A stretch of DNA of 33,399 nucleotides from Treponema sp. (GTDB lineage: Bacteria > Spirochaetota > Spirochaetia > Treponematales > Breznakiellaceae). The notes below the pieces were generated by a model. It was not told the DNA's origin. It saw nothing but the letters and a program-made list of their open reading frames with translations, and did not search any database. A program made the position numbers and the translations under genes. The stretch is taken from positions 1-33,399 of the forward strand of contig JAAYUZ010000021.1 in the NCBI GenBank assembly GCA_012517385.1, given 5' to 3'. This document shows, piece after piece, positions 8,987 through 15,961 of the stretch (positions are counted from its first letter, which is position 1; every line of letters begins with the position of its first letter).

Positions 8987-9078
8987 TATTTCCTCCTGAA
9001 CATACCATGCTTAAGACAGTACAGGTTCAGGTTGATGTAATGCTTTAAGAATTAGTGCAGTAATGGGAGTTTTTTAAA

Positions 9079-9118
9079 TGAGGCTCTTTCAATACTCAGG
9101 TAGTTTGGAAAGAGCCTT
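9079..9118 (-). repeat. Degenerate hairpin copy of the dispersed repeat family
   Basis: The arms AGGCTCTTTC and GGAAAGAGCCTT pair around a partly paired centre. The sequence matches the shorter hairpin of the 153-bp repeat (arm GAGGCTCTTTC, centre ACTC...GAGT) with several changes. It is in the same orientation as the full copy at 9186-9338. Confidence 0.6.
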
Positions 9119-9121
9119 AAA

Positions 9122-9168
9122 TAAAAAAAAGCCAGCTATAAAACCAAAACGGCTTTACAGCTGGCTTT
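9122..9168 (-). terminator. Rho-independent terminator of the ABC-permease operon
   Basis: Arms at 9128-9137 and 9159-9168 (AAAGCCAGCT / AGCTGGCTTT) pair perfectly. Read on the minus strand, the stem is followed by an 8-T run. It stands about 180 bp beyond the second permease stop, after the structured repeat. Confidence 0.75.
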
Positions 9169-9185
9169 AAATAGATGAAACAAAC

Positions 9186-9338
9186 GAGGCTTTTTCAAAA
9201 CTCAGGGAGTTTTGAAAAAGCTACCCTAGATGTACATGCAGTATTTTTACTATTCTATACAATATAAATAATTATCTTTTAAATGTAAAAATACTGCAAG
9301 AGCCTCTTTCAAAAGTAACAGACTTTTGAAAGAGGCTC
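9186..9338 (-). repeat. Full copy (A) of a 153-bp structured intergenic repeat
   Basis: Read on the minus strand: a perfect 17-bp stem with a 5-base loop (arms 9322-9338 and 9300-9316), then TTGCAGTATTTTTAC, an AT-rich centre, GTAAAAATACTGC (a 13-bp inner inverted repeat), and a second hairpin around CAAAACTCCCTGAGTTTTG. It aligns without gaps to the copy at 13885-14037 (about 126 of 153 positions by hand count). It lies 11 bp after the stop of the permease gene. There is no coding potential and no flanking direct repeat that I can identify. Confidence 0.85.
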
Positions 9339-9349
9339 AGACAATAGGG

Positions 9350-10195
9350 CTATTCTTTTAGACTCCCCATAGAAATACCAGCAATGATGAATTGAGAAGC
9401 AAAGGAGTAAAAGATAATGATTGGAATCAGCGAAATGGCGATCCCTAGATATATAGAACCATATTCAGTGCGGTAAATATCACCGCGGAGCATCTGAACC
9501 AGCATGGGCAAGGTAGCCTTCTTTGGATCAGAAATCAGGATAAAGGGAGTCATAAAGTTATTCCAGGAACCGATAAAACTGAATATAGCCTGGGTAGCGA
9601 GGGCTGGCTGAATTACCGGTAATACAACCATATTAAAAGTATAAAACTCTCCTGCACCATCTATCCTCGCCGCATCTATTAGCTCAAACGATAAGGTTGA
9701 TGAAAAATATTGTTTTATAAAGAACACAACCGCAGGGGCTGCAATACCAGGTATAATCAGTGGAATATAGCTGTTTAGCAGCTTTAATCGTGCCACAAAC
9801 TGGTAAAAACCAATAAATGACAAAGCCCCAGGAAGCATCATGGTAAACAATATCAATGCCCACAAAAAATTCTTTAACTTAAATTTATATACATGCAAGG
9901 CATAGGCGGTAAGGGCTGAAAAATACACTATAATAATAGTACTCGTAACCGCAAGGAAAAGACTATTTCCGAAGCCCTGGGTAATCTGGAAGTTCCGGTT
10001 CGTCAGGTTTTTCCAGTTATTTATTGTATTATTTCCAGGTATAAAAGAAATACCCTCGTTTATCTGAGCATTACTTCTTGTAGCGTTTACCAACATAAGG
10101 TATATAGGTATAACAACCAGCAAGGTGATGATTAGCATAAAAAGGTAAACACCTAACCTGCTTAAAGAAGCAGAAAGTTTATAATTTTTATTCAT
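9350..10195 (-). CDS. Sugar ABC transporter permease (MalG type)
   Basis: 281 aa, the usual length for the MalG-like subunit of CUT1 carbohydrate importers. Six membrane spans are visible, the first at about residues 14-34. The cytoplasmic coupling (EAA) loop reads 'E-L-I-D-A-A-R-I-D-G-A-G-E-F-Y-T-F-N-M-V-V-L-P-V-I-Q-P' at about 177-203. It forms the inner-membrane channel with the MalF-type subunit encoded just upstream (3-bp gap). No ATPase gene lies in this cluster, so a shared MsmK/UgpC-type ATPase encoded elsewhere must serve it. The ATG has GGAG upstream. Its neighbours (binding protein and GH43 xylosidase under a shared operator type) suggest xylo-oligosaccharide uptake. Confidence 0.93.
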   Translation of the reverse strand: MNKNYKLSASLSRLGVYLFMLIITLLVVIPIYLMLVNATRSNAQINEGISFIPGNNTINNWKNLTNRNFQITQGFGNSLFLAVTSTIIIVYFSALTAYALHVYKFKLKNFLWALILFTMMLPGALSFIGFYQFVARLKLLNSYIPLIIPGIAAPAVVFFIKQYFSSTLSFELIDAARIDGAGEFYTFNMVVLPVIQPALATQAIFSFIGSWNNFMTPFILISDPKKATLPMLVQMLRGDIYRTEYGSIYLGIAISLIPIIIFYSFASQFIIAGISMGSLKE

Positions 10196-10198
10196 AGC

Positions 10199-11152
10199 CT
10201 ACTCCGTTACCTTAGTCTGCCGTTCTCTCATCATGAAGAAAATAATCACGGCTAATATCAAGGTAATAATAAAAATACCTACAGATATTGCAGCCCCATA
10301 GGCATAATTATTGCCCCCCTGGAAGGCGGTATTGTAAAAATACACCATCATGGTTCGAATCTTGTAGTCCGGACCACCCCTCATATCTGTTAAGAGGAAG
10401 GGAATTTCGAACATCTGCATACCGCCAATCATAGAAGTAATTAACAGATACAGCATCATGGGCCGCAGTAACGGAATCGTAATATACCATGCCCGTTGGG
10501 TCTTATTGGCACCATCAATCATAGCCGATTCAAAAATCGAAGGACTTATACCTACTATACCGGCAATCAGAAGAATTAGGGTTGAACCGGTCCAAAGCCA
10601 CCATTGAATATAAGAAACAATTCCCCGTGTCATCGGAACACTTCTAAAGAAATTAAACGCCTCTTGAATAATCTGACCATTCTCCCCCACCCGGGTCGAC
10701 CAGATTCCTAAGGATGTTAGAAAGGAATTAACTGGACCAACAGGATAGGCAAAAAGGCTCCTGTACAGCATGGCAACCGAGGCAGCACTGAGCAGGTTCG
10801 GAAGGTAAAAAATAGTTCTGAATAATCCCTTATATTTAATTCTCAGAGTATCATCGGTAAACCAGAGAGCAAAGAGCAATGCAATTCCAAGCTGGGGAAC
10901 AAAATTAAAGAACCATACAATTCCAGTATTTTGTATGGCTTCCCAGAAATATTTGTCGGTGATTAATTTTTTATAGTTCTCAAGACCTATTAATGTGAAA
11001 TCGGCGCGAAGACCCTTTAAATCACTAAAGCTTAACAAAATGGTATATATAATAGGCCATAGCTGAAAAGCAAGATAGGTTAATAAGAAGGGTAATACAA
11101 AAATATACCCGTATTTACTCAATTTTCGTTCAATACCAGATGGACCTTTCAC
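10199..11152 (-). CDS. Sugar ABC transporter permease (MalF type)
   Basis: 317 aa with a GTG start at 11152 preceded by a G-rich ribosome site. Six or more membrane spans are visible: residues 14-36, a pair around 75-130, and the last near 283-308. The EAA loop reads 'F-E-S-A-M-I-D-G-A-N-K-T-Q-R-A-W-Y-I-T-I-P-L-L-R-P' near 206-230. It is the partner of the MalG-type permease downstream and receives sugar from the extracellular binding protein. A 71-bp gap containing a terminator-like hairpin separates it from the binding-protein gene. Expression may now be reduced by the IS inserted upstream in the same operon. Confidence 0.92.
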   Translation of the reverse strand: MKGPSGIERKLSKYGYIFVLPFLLTYLAFQLWPIIYTILLSFSDLKGLRADFTLIGLENYKKLITDKYFWEAIQNTGIVWFFNFVPQLGIALLFALWFTDDTLRIKYKGLFRTIFYLPNLLSAASVAMLYRSLFAYPVGPVNSFLTSLGIWSTRVGENGQIIQEAFNFFRSVPMTRGIVSYIQWWLWTGSTLILLIAGIVGISPSIFESAMIDGANKTQRAWYITIPLLRPMMLYLLITSMIGGMQMFEIPFLLTDMRGGPDYKIRTMMVYFYNTAFQGGNNYAYGAAISVGIFIITLILAVIIFFMMRERQTKVTE

Positions 11153-11174
11153 ACCAACCCCCCAGTTACGGAAT

Positions 11175-11210
11175 AAAAAAAAGGGATGCCCAGATTACTC
11201 TAGACATCCC
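11175..11210 (-). terminator. Intra-operon terminator/attenuator between binding protein and permeases
   Basis: On the minus strand GGGATG (11205-11210) pairs with CATCCC (11183-11188), followed by eight T residues (11182-11175). Such a hairpin after a binding-protein gene commonly lowers permease expression relative to the binding protein and protects its mRNA 3' end. Confidence 0.75.
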
Positions 11211-11223
11211 GATCTTAATTGAA

Positions 11224-12477
11224 TTAGAAGCCCAGAGTAGATTTTACTTGCTCTTTAAAGGCAGCAAGGGCCTCATCTTTGGTCTTCTCACCATTTACAT
11301 AGGCGGTAACAGCTTCGTTAAAGAGAGCTTCGATCGCCTGGTCGGTACCCTGGATCAGCTTACCATCAATAGTCGAAACCATATTGGCAAATGCTGCATA
11401 GTGGTTCTGACCGCCAAGGAAGGGTTCAGAATAAGTATCTTTGATAGCATTAACAACATTCTTATTAGATACCATATCACCGGTATCCTTAGCCCATTTG
11501 GTCAGGAAATCGTCGCTGGTTGCCAGGTACTTAATAAATTCCTTTGCCAGGTTGGGGGATTTAGTTCCCTTATAGGCTGCAAGCCAGGTACCGCCCCAGA
11601 AGTAACCAGCAGGACCCTGAATCATAGCCCAGTCACCAGAGGTAGCGGGAGCATTGGTCTTGAGAACATAGTGGAGACCCCAGGTGGGGAGGAAGTAGGA
11701 GAATACTTCAATCGGCTGGCCCTTTTCGTTTTTCAGGTCACCCTTCATACCGGCAAACCAGCCCTCTGACCACTGACCTACACGGCCTTCGTAACCCTTA
11801 TCTTTCAGCACCTTGGCCATATCCATATAGGTTTCCATTGCAGGATCGATAACCAGTTTGCCATCCACAACCCAGGGCTGTTTTCGAGCACCCTTATAGG
11901 GCATGAACATATCACCGGTAGAAGAAACTACTACACAGGTACCTTTGGATTTATCCTTAAGAACCGCAGCGGTCTCAAGGAACTTATTAAGATCGGTAAA
12001 GTATTTCTGAACCTCTGCAGGATCATCGGTGCCAAGGTACTTTTTGGCCAGGCTTCGGCGATAGAACATGGCACCGGGGGTAACCTGCCAGGAAAGACCG
12101 TAAACCTTACCGTTATAGGTACCGACTTCGATAGGATACCCAAACATTTTGGATTTTACTTCATTGGCTACATCGGTAAGATCCAGAAGCAGACCAGATT
12201 CAATGTATTTCCGCACAAAGGCAGCTTCGAGGGCAAATACGTCAGGTGCTCCCTGTCCTGAAGCAAGCACGGGATCGAGTTTGTTCGGGAACTGGTCAGT
12301 CGGAGTAAGTGAATATTCAAGCTTCACATCCGGATTGGCTGGTGAATAGTACTTGTCGATCATGTTCTTTACTTCATCAGTAAAGGACCAAACGACAAGT
12401 GACTTGGGTTCATTAGCAGCCTTCTGTCCTTTCGCACACCCGAGAACCAGGAGCGAAACCGCAACTAAAGCTAAAAG
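11224..12477 (-). pseudogene. Sugar-binding protein of the ABC transporter, severed from its start by an IS
   Basis: The frame is open from 12477 down to a stop at 11224 and encodes nearly all of a CUT1-type extracellular solute-binding protein. It begins with the signal-peptide core (...LALVAVSLLVLGC), then 'S-L-V-V-W-S-F-T-D-E-V', and later 'G-L-S-W-Q-V-T-P-G-A-M-F-Y-R-R' and 'G-T-W-L-A-A-Y-K-G-T-K-S-P-N-L-A-K-E-F'. The start codon and first codons lie at 13763-13781 beyond the IS. Removing the IS and one 7-bp duplicate restores 421 codons beginning MKKLLLALVAVSLLVLGC. In the present arrangement the frame runs upstream into TGA at the IS end, and no ATG, GTG or TTG precedes the signal peptide. 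Internal starts such as the ATG at 12363 would give a protein without export signal. The gene is therefore probably inactive, although otherwise intact, which points to a recent event. Confidence 0.9.
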
Positions 12478-13762
12478 TCACTGCTGTCCGGTTAATTTCA
12501 AAATCCTTGAAAACTTAGCTGGTTAGAGACTGATATGTCAGGCGAATTCTTTGTATTGAAAAGGTCAAGGATTGTCCTGCGCGTCAAAATCGTTGTTTTC
12601 ATAGCTTGGATTATGCGCTGAGCGGACACCGTAATTCCATCGATATTCTTGTGTATCCAGAGTAAAAGAGACACTATCAGCGCAACCCATATTTGAATGA
12701 AGACAGCGTTCTTACTCGTACCCCAAAATGTTTTGATTTTTAAGTTCTGCTTTATCCATTTGAAGAAAAGCTCAACCTGCCAACGAGACTTATAAATATC
12801 GGCTATTTCTTGCGCTGCAAGCTCGAAGTTATTAGTAATGAATACATAGTCTCGATCATATTCTTCATCATGGTATCGTACCATACGGATTGGGCCTGGA
12901 TAGCTATTATGCCCCTTATTGCTTCTCAACCGTATGACTCCATCATACCTGATGGGTCCAGTTTTGGACTTAGAAAGCTCTTGTTCAATCTCGTAGTCGC
13001 AATTTGATTTCATGCGCGTTACAAAAAATGATTTTCTTAATTCGATATCATACAATCTTTTATAGTCAACATAGCCACGGTCCATGACATATATTGCTCC
13101 TGAATCTTGGCAGAGACTGGACATCTCGTTGACCTCGTGAATTGCTCCGGTGGTTAGTTTGGCTTGTTCAGGATAGAGTGTATCGCCGTCAAGCTTGAGA
13201 TGGAGCTTTACGGCGCCTTTCGTTGTCCTGAACTTGGCCCAGTCGAAACGATCGAGACATAATTCGATTGTAGACGCATCGATTATCTTGAGCGGGTTTT
13301 TGAACCTGCGCCCTTTGCTTCCTGCAATCTGGCGGGCTTTGGCTACGAGCGAATTGAATTCAGATTCGAATATACGATGATCGCGTTTCTCCAGTGCGTC
13401 ACAGAGAGTCGAACGCTTTACCGGTTTCAAACCACTGTGGTATAGCTTTGACGAATTGACAGCCATGGAACTTTCAATCTCCCTAACGCTGAATGCTGAA
13501 GTAACCTGGCCGTAAATCAGGGTTTTAAGCAGATTATAGGTGCTGAGCGTTCTTACTCCTTTGTCACCTTCATACGTTTTAACCCCCTTTTCGAAATCGG
13601 ATCGATCAAGATGGCTTAACAAATTACCTAAAACTGTGGTATATTTTCTCATAGCTTGTATTTCCTTCATGGTGAATTGTTTATGGTGAATTATTCATAC
13701 CATTTGAAGGGCCAAAATACAAGCTATTTTTTTTCTACATCAGATTAACCGGACAGCAGTGA
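12478..13762 (-). mobile_element. IS4-family insertion sequence, complete (1285 bp)
   Basis: The ends are 19-bp perfect inverted repeats (12478-12496 and 13744-13762, outer sequence TCACTGCTGTCCGGTTAAT). It is flanked by 7-bp direct repeats CTAAAAG (12471-12477 and 13763-13769). An alternative reading with an 8-bp duplication and 18-bp repeats fits almost as well. It carries one intact transposase gene in the same orientation as the host operon. Perfect ends and duplication indicate recent movement. It interrupts the binding-protein gene within its signal-peptide codons. Confidence 0.93.
12498..13670 (-). CDS. IS4-family DDE transposase
   Basis: 390 aa filling almost the whole IS; the stop is 1 bp inside the left inverted repeat. 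The N-terminal part (about 1-75) looks like the DUF4372-type DNA-binding region ('F-S-V-R-E-I-E-S-S-M'). The catalytic core has 'I-I-D-A-S-T-I-E-L' near 129 (first Asp), 'Y-V-M-D-R-G-Y-V-D' near 196 (second Asp), and 'Y-K-S-R-W-Q-V-E-L-F-F-K-W-I-K-Q-N-L' near 291, which carries the Y-(2)-R-(3)-E signature of IS4 transposases with the catalytic Glu. The frame is intact, so the enzyme is probably active. It mediates cut-and-paste transposition of its own element. Confidence 0.93.
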   Translation of the reverse strand: MKEIQAMRKYTTVLGNLLSHLDRSDFEKGVKTYEGDKGVRTLSTYNLLKTLIYGQVTSAFSVREIESSMAVNSSKLYHSGLKPVKRSTLCDALEKRDHRIFESEFNSLVAKARQIAGSKGRRFKNPLKIIDASTIELCLDRFDWAKFRTTKGAVKLHLKLDGDTLYPEQAKLTTGAIHEVNEMSSLCQDSGAIYVMDRGYVDYKRLYDIELRKSFFVTRMKSNCDYEIEQELSKSKTGPIRYDGVIRLRSNKGHNSYPGPIRMVRYHDEEYDRDYVFITNNFELAAQEIADIYKSRWQVELFFKWIKQNLKIKTFWGTSKNAVFIQIWVALIVSLLLWIHKNIDGITVSAQRIIQAMKTTILTRRTILDLFNTKNSPDISVSNQLSFQGF

Positions 13763-13781
13763 CTAAAAGTAGCTTTTTCAT
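13763..13781 (-). pseudogene. Detached 5' end of the sugar-binding-protein gene
   Basis: ATG AAA AAG CTA CTT TTA G, preceded by GGAGGATGAC, is the original start of the binding-protein gene. After the IS insertion this reading continues into the IS end and stops after 13 codons (M-K-K-L-L-L-V-T-A-V-R-L-I). Joined to 12470 without the IS it gives an in-frame lipoprotein signal peptide. Confidence 0.88.
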
Positions 13782-13813
13782 GTCATCCTCCTAAACAATT
13801 CACTATACTGAAA

Positions 13814-13827
13814 CGCAATCGATTGCG
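13814..13827. promoter_or_regulatory. LacI-family operator at the binding-protein operon promoter
   Basis: CGCAATCGATTGCG is a perfect 14-bp palindrome with the central CG and CGCAA half-sites typical of LacI/GalR regulators. It lies just downstream of the -10 box, over the expected transcription start, so binding should repress. A near-identical site stands at the xylosidase promoter. No LacI-type gene is in the window. Confidence 0.8.
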
Positions 13828-13837
13828 CTTCTCTAGT

Positions 13838-13866
13838 ATCTTAGTACCAAACATCATTCTTGTCAA
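13838..13866 (-). promoter_or_regulatory. Sigma-70 promoter of the sugar ABC operon
   Basis: On the minus strand: TTGACA (13866-13861), a 17-bp spacer, then TAAGAT (13843-13838). The LacI-type operator follows about 11 bp downstream, then GGAGG and the original start codon at 13781. Confidence 0.8.
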
Positions 13867-13884
13867 ATGAAATTTTTCATATCT

Positions 13885-14037
13885 GAGGTTTTTGCAAAAG
13901 TCTTTTACTTTTGCAAAAACCTCTTGCAGTATTTTTGCAATATAGACATAAATATTTATATTATATAGAATAGCAATAATACTGCATATACATTCAAGGT
14001 TGCTCTTTCAAAACTCCCTGAGTTCTGAAAGAGCCTC
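13885..14037 (+). repeat. Full copy (B) of the 153-bp structured intergenic repeat
   Basis: Same length as copy A but inverted. The 17-bp perfect stem (13885-13901 with 13907-13923, loop CTTTT) is followed by TTGCAGTATTTTT, an AT-rich centre, AATACTGCAT, and the second hairpin (about 13999-14037). Relative to A, four bases in one arm of the 17-bp stem are changed and all four partners are changed to match. It lies between the xylosidase 3' end (6 bp away) and the promoter of the ABC operon. Confidence 0.85.
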
Positions 14038-14043
14038 ATCTAT

Positions 14044-15630
14044 TTATAATTCTTGATAACTAAAATACGAAAAGTCTGCATAGGCTCTGCAGCCTTGCAT
14101 ATCCTGACAGGCTATACCGATAAAAGCCCCGGTAAAACCCAGACCTCCATATTCATCAGACAGAATTGAAGCATCAAACGTATCTCCGATTGTATTCCAT
14201 GTTTTTCCATCTAAAGACCAATACCACTGGGCCTGAGCTTGATGCACCCTCAGTTTTAAATAAACCTTAGTGCTTGTCAGGAACAGCTCCTCTTTCAGGG
14301 GCATGGAAAATTTCCCGTTATCCATCTGCAAGATACCTAGGGTATGCCGCTTATTCTCTTCGTCCCAGGTAACCCGCAGATAATACCAGTTGGTCTCATC
14401 ATACCGGTACAAAAGACCTGCCATATGCTGAAATGAATTAAAATGATATTCCAGGCACGTTTCAGCTTCAAATGCAAAAGCAGTCTGCCGTCGGGCAAGC
14501 ACAGATTGGGTATGCCGGGAAACGGGAGATTCCTTTCCATATAAACGCAGATACCCAGGCTGTTCGGTAAAAGAGTACAGTGAACCTTCTCCGGGAATTC
14601 GCAGACCCATAAAATCTTTTATAAACCGTTCTTTTCCCTGGGTTGATGAAAAATCATAGCGGGTTTGTTCTTTTTCCTGCGGTGTTATACTCCAGGGAAC
14701 TTCAAAAGCAGCATCAGGATATGATGTTCCGTTAGCAAGATAGGGCCAGTCATTCTTCCATTGAACTGGCGCTATGGCGGTTTCCCGGCCTAGAACACAA
14801 CGGCGGGTTCCAGGCAAGGGACGACCAACAAGGAATGCAAGAAACCATTGTCCATTAGGCCCCTCACAGAGACTTCCATGACCAGCCTTTTGCAGATATA
14901 AATCGACCTTGCCCCGGGAAGTACACAGCGGATTTTGAGGATGGGTTTCATAGGGTCCGGTCAGGTTACGGGATCGGGCGACACTCACCGCGTGTTCATA
15001 TTCAGTGCCACCTTCAGCGCACAAAAGATAATACCAGCCATCCTTTTTATACAGGTGAGGTCCCTCTACAAGTCCAATCGATGTCCCTTTCCATATCTTA
15101 TAAATAGGACCCACCAAGGTTTTGCTTTGTGGATCAAGTTCTTGTAAGAGGATTCCAGAAAATTGTTGAGAACCACTTCTTCTATAATCCCATTCCATAT
15201 TGATGAGATACTTCTTTCCATCCGTATCGTGAAACAAGGATGGGTCAAAACCTGAACTATTTAGATATATTGGTTCAGACCAGGGCCCCTCAATATGTTC
15301 AGCAGTTACTAAATAATTATGAACATCCTTAAAGGGTCCGTCATTCCAGGATTTTACATCGGTAAAAATAAGCCAGAAAAGTCCATCAGACCAGGTGAGA
15401 CAGGGAGCCCAGATACCACCAGAGGGAGGATTCCCCGTCATATCGAGCTGACTTTTTCTGGTGAGTGCCTGCCCCACCGGTTCCCAATATGATAAATCCT
15501 TTGACCTGCTGATCTGGACACCGCCAAACCACTCAAAGGTAGAATTGGTGATATAAAACCACCCATCATGGTATAAAATGGATGGATCAGGATGAAAACC
15601 TTTTAAAACCGGGTTCTGTATACTATTCAT
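14044..15630 (-). CDS. GH43 beta-xylosidase (XynB-type)
   Basis: 528 aa, close to the 530-540 aa of two-domain GH43 xylosidases. The five-bladed propeller domain (about 1-310) shows the catalytic triad by position and context: Asp15 in 'G-F-H-P-D-P-S' (general base), Asp129 in 'S-G-F-D-P-S-L-F' (pKa modulator), and Glu189 in 'L-V-E-G-P-H-L' (general acid). The C-terminal beta-sandwich (about 320-528) with 'M-A-G-L-L-Y-R-Y-D-E-T-N-W-Y-Y-L' and 'G-G-L-G-F-T-G-A-F-I-G' shapes the active site in this group. There is no signal peptide, so it should hydrolyse imported xylobiose or xylo-oligosaccharides in the cytoplasm. GGAGG precedes the ATG. It has its own promoter and LacI-type operator matching that of the adjacent transporter. 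An arabinofuranosidase side activity is possible. Confidence 0.92.
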   Translation of the reverse strand: MNSIQNPVLKGFHPDPSILYHDGWFYITNSTFEWFGGVQISRSKDLSYWEPVGQALTRKSQLDMTGNPPSGGIWAPCLTWSDGLFWLIFTDVKSWNDGPFKDVHNYLVTAEHIEGPWSEPIYLNSSGFDPSLFHDTDGKKYLINMEWDYRRSGSQQFSGILLQELDPQSKTLVGPIYKIWKGTSIGLVEGPHLYKKDGWYYLLCAEGGTEYEHAVSVARSRNLTGPYETHPQNPLCTSRGKVDLYLQKAGHGSLCEGPNGQWFLAFLVGRPLPGTRRCVLGRETAIAPVQWKNDWPYLANGTSYPDAAFEVPWSITPQEKEQTRYDFSSTQGKERFIKDFMGLRIPGEGSLYSFTEQPGYLRLYGKESPVSRHTQSVLARRQTAFAFEAETCLEYHFNSFQHMAGLLYRYDETNWYYLRVTWDEENKRHTLGILQMDNGKFSMPLKEELFLTSTKVYLKLRVHQAQAQWYWSLDGKTWNTIGDTFDASILSDEYGGLGFTGAFIGIACQDMQGCRAYADFSYFSYQEL

Positions 15631-15689
15631 AGATTTCTGCCTCCAGGATGAATTAAAAAGTTAACGAAGAGCCATCGGTTGATAAAATA

Positions 15690-15703
15690 CGAAATCGATT
15701 GCG
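15690..15703. promoter_or_regulatory. LacI-family operator at the xylosidase promoter
   Basis: CGAAATCGATTGCG differs by one base from the perfect palindrome at 13814-13827. It sits at the same place relative to its promoter, immediately after the -10 box, so one regulator probably controls both transcription units. Confidence 0.78.
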
Positions 15704-15709
15704 TTTAAT

Positions 15710-15738
15710 ACTATACTCCAAAATGTAATTGTTCGCAA
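15710..15738 (-). promoter_or_regulatory. Sigma-70 promoter of the xylosidase gene
   Basis: On the minus strand: TTGCGA (15738-15733), a 17-bp spacer, and TATAGT (15715-15710). The LacI-type operator covers the expected start point. Confidence 0.7.
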
Positions 15739-15756
15739 GAACAATGTGCAACATTT

Positions 15757-15798
15757 GAGGTTGCTGTTTCAAAACTCCCCGAGTTTTGAAAGAGCCTC
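15757..15798 (+). repeat. Partial copy (C): second hairpin of the structured repeat
   Basis: GAGGTTGCTGTTTC then AAAACTCCCCGAGTTTT then GAAAGAGCCTC, matching the last 40 bases of copy B in the same orientation. The 17-bp stem and AT-rich centre are absent. Confidence 0.75.
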
Positions 15799-15901
15799 AT
15801 TTAGAAAACCTTAAACCAGAGCCGGTTTCAGCTACAAAAAGTTTGATTGCATTGCTCAGAAGTCCATGTAATGTTGGGTATCTCCCTTTCAGGGATAAAA
15901 T

Positions 15902-15934
15902 AAAAAATGGGCTGCCAGATAGGTCTGACAGCCC
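15902..15934 (-). terminator. Rho-independent terminator of the oad operon
   Basis: On the minus strand, GGGCTGTCAGA (15934-15924) pairs with TCTGGCAGCCC (15919-15909; one G-T pair) and is followed by ATTTTTTATTTT. It lies about 30 bp after the oadB stop. Confidence 0.88.
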
Positions 15935-15961
15935 TGTAAGTTATTTAGCTACTGTTTTTAA

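Larger units (their letters stand above)
8987..9349. other. Intergenic region (363 bp) packed with hairpins
   Basis: No gene is visible here. From 9079 onward the region is filled by three structures, each listed separately: a degenerate copy of the hairpin repeat (9079-9118), a transcription terminator for the ABC operon (9122-9168) and a full 153-bp structured repeat (9186-9338). The part next to the efflux operon (8987-9078) should hold its promoter, but no clear sigma-70 site is seen. Confidence 0.7.
15631..15961. other. Intergenic region (331 bp) between the xylosidase and oad operons
   Basis: It holds the xylosidase ribosome site, operator and promoter (15690-15738), one hairpin repeat (15757-15798), about 100 bp with no recognisable feature (15800-15900), and the oad terminator (15902-15934). 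No gene is supported. Confidence 0.7.

Noticed and set aside
9079-9338. CRISPR-like array from the run of similar hairpins
   Set aside because: Repeat units differ in length, are not regularly spaced, have no unique spacers, and no cas gene is in the window.
11140-11769. A 209-codon plus-strand frame
   Set aside because: It is antisense to the end of the binding-protein gene and crosses the intra-operon terminator; the protein has no recognisable features.
9186-14037. Composite transposon bounded by the two 153-bp repeats
   Set aside because: The repeats carry no transposase, no target duplication is seen outside them, and the enclosed IS has its own ends and duplication.
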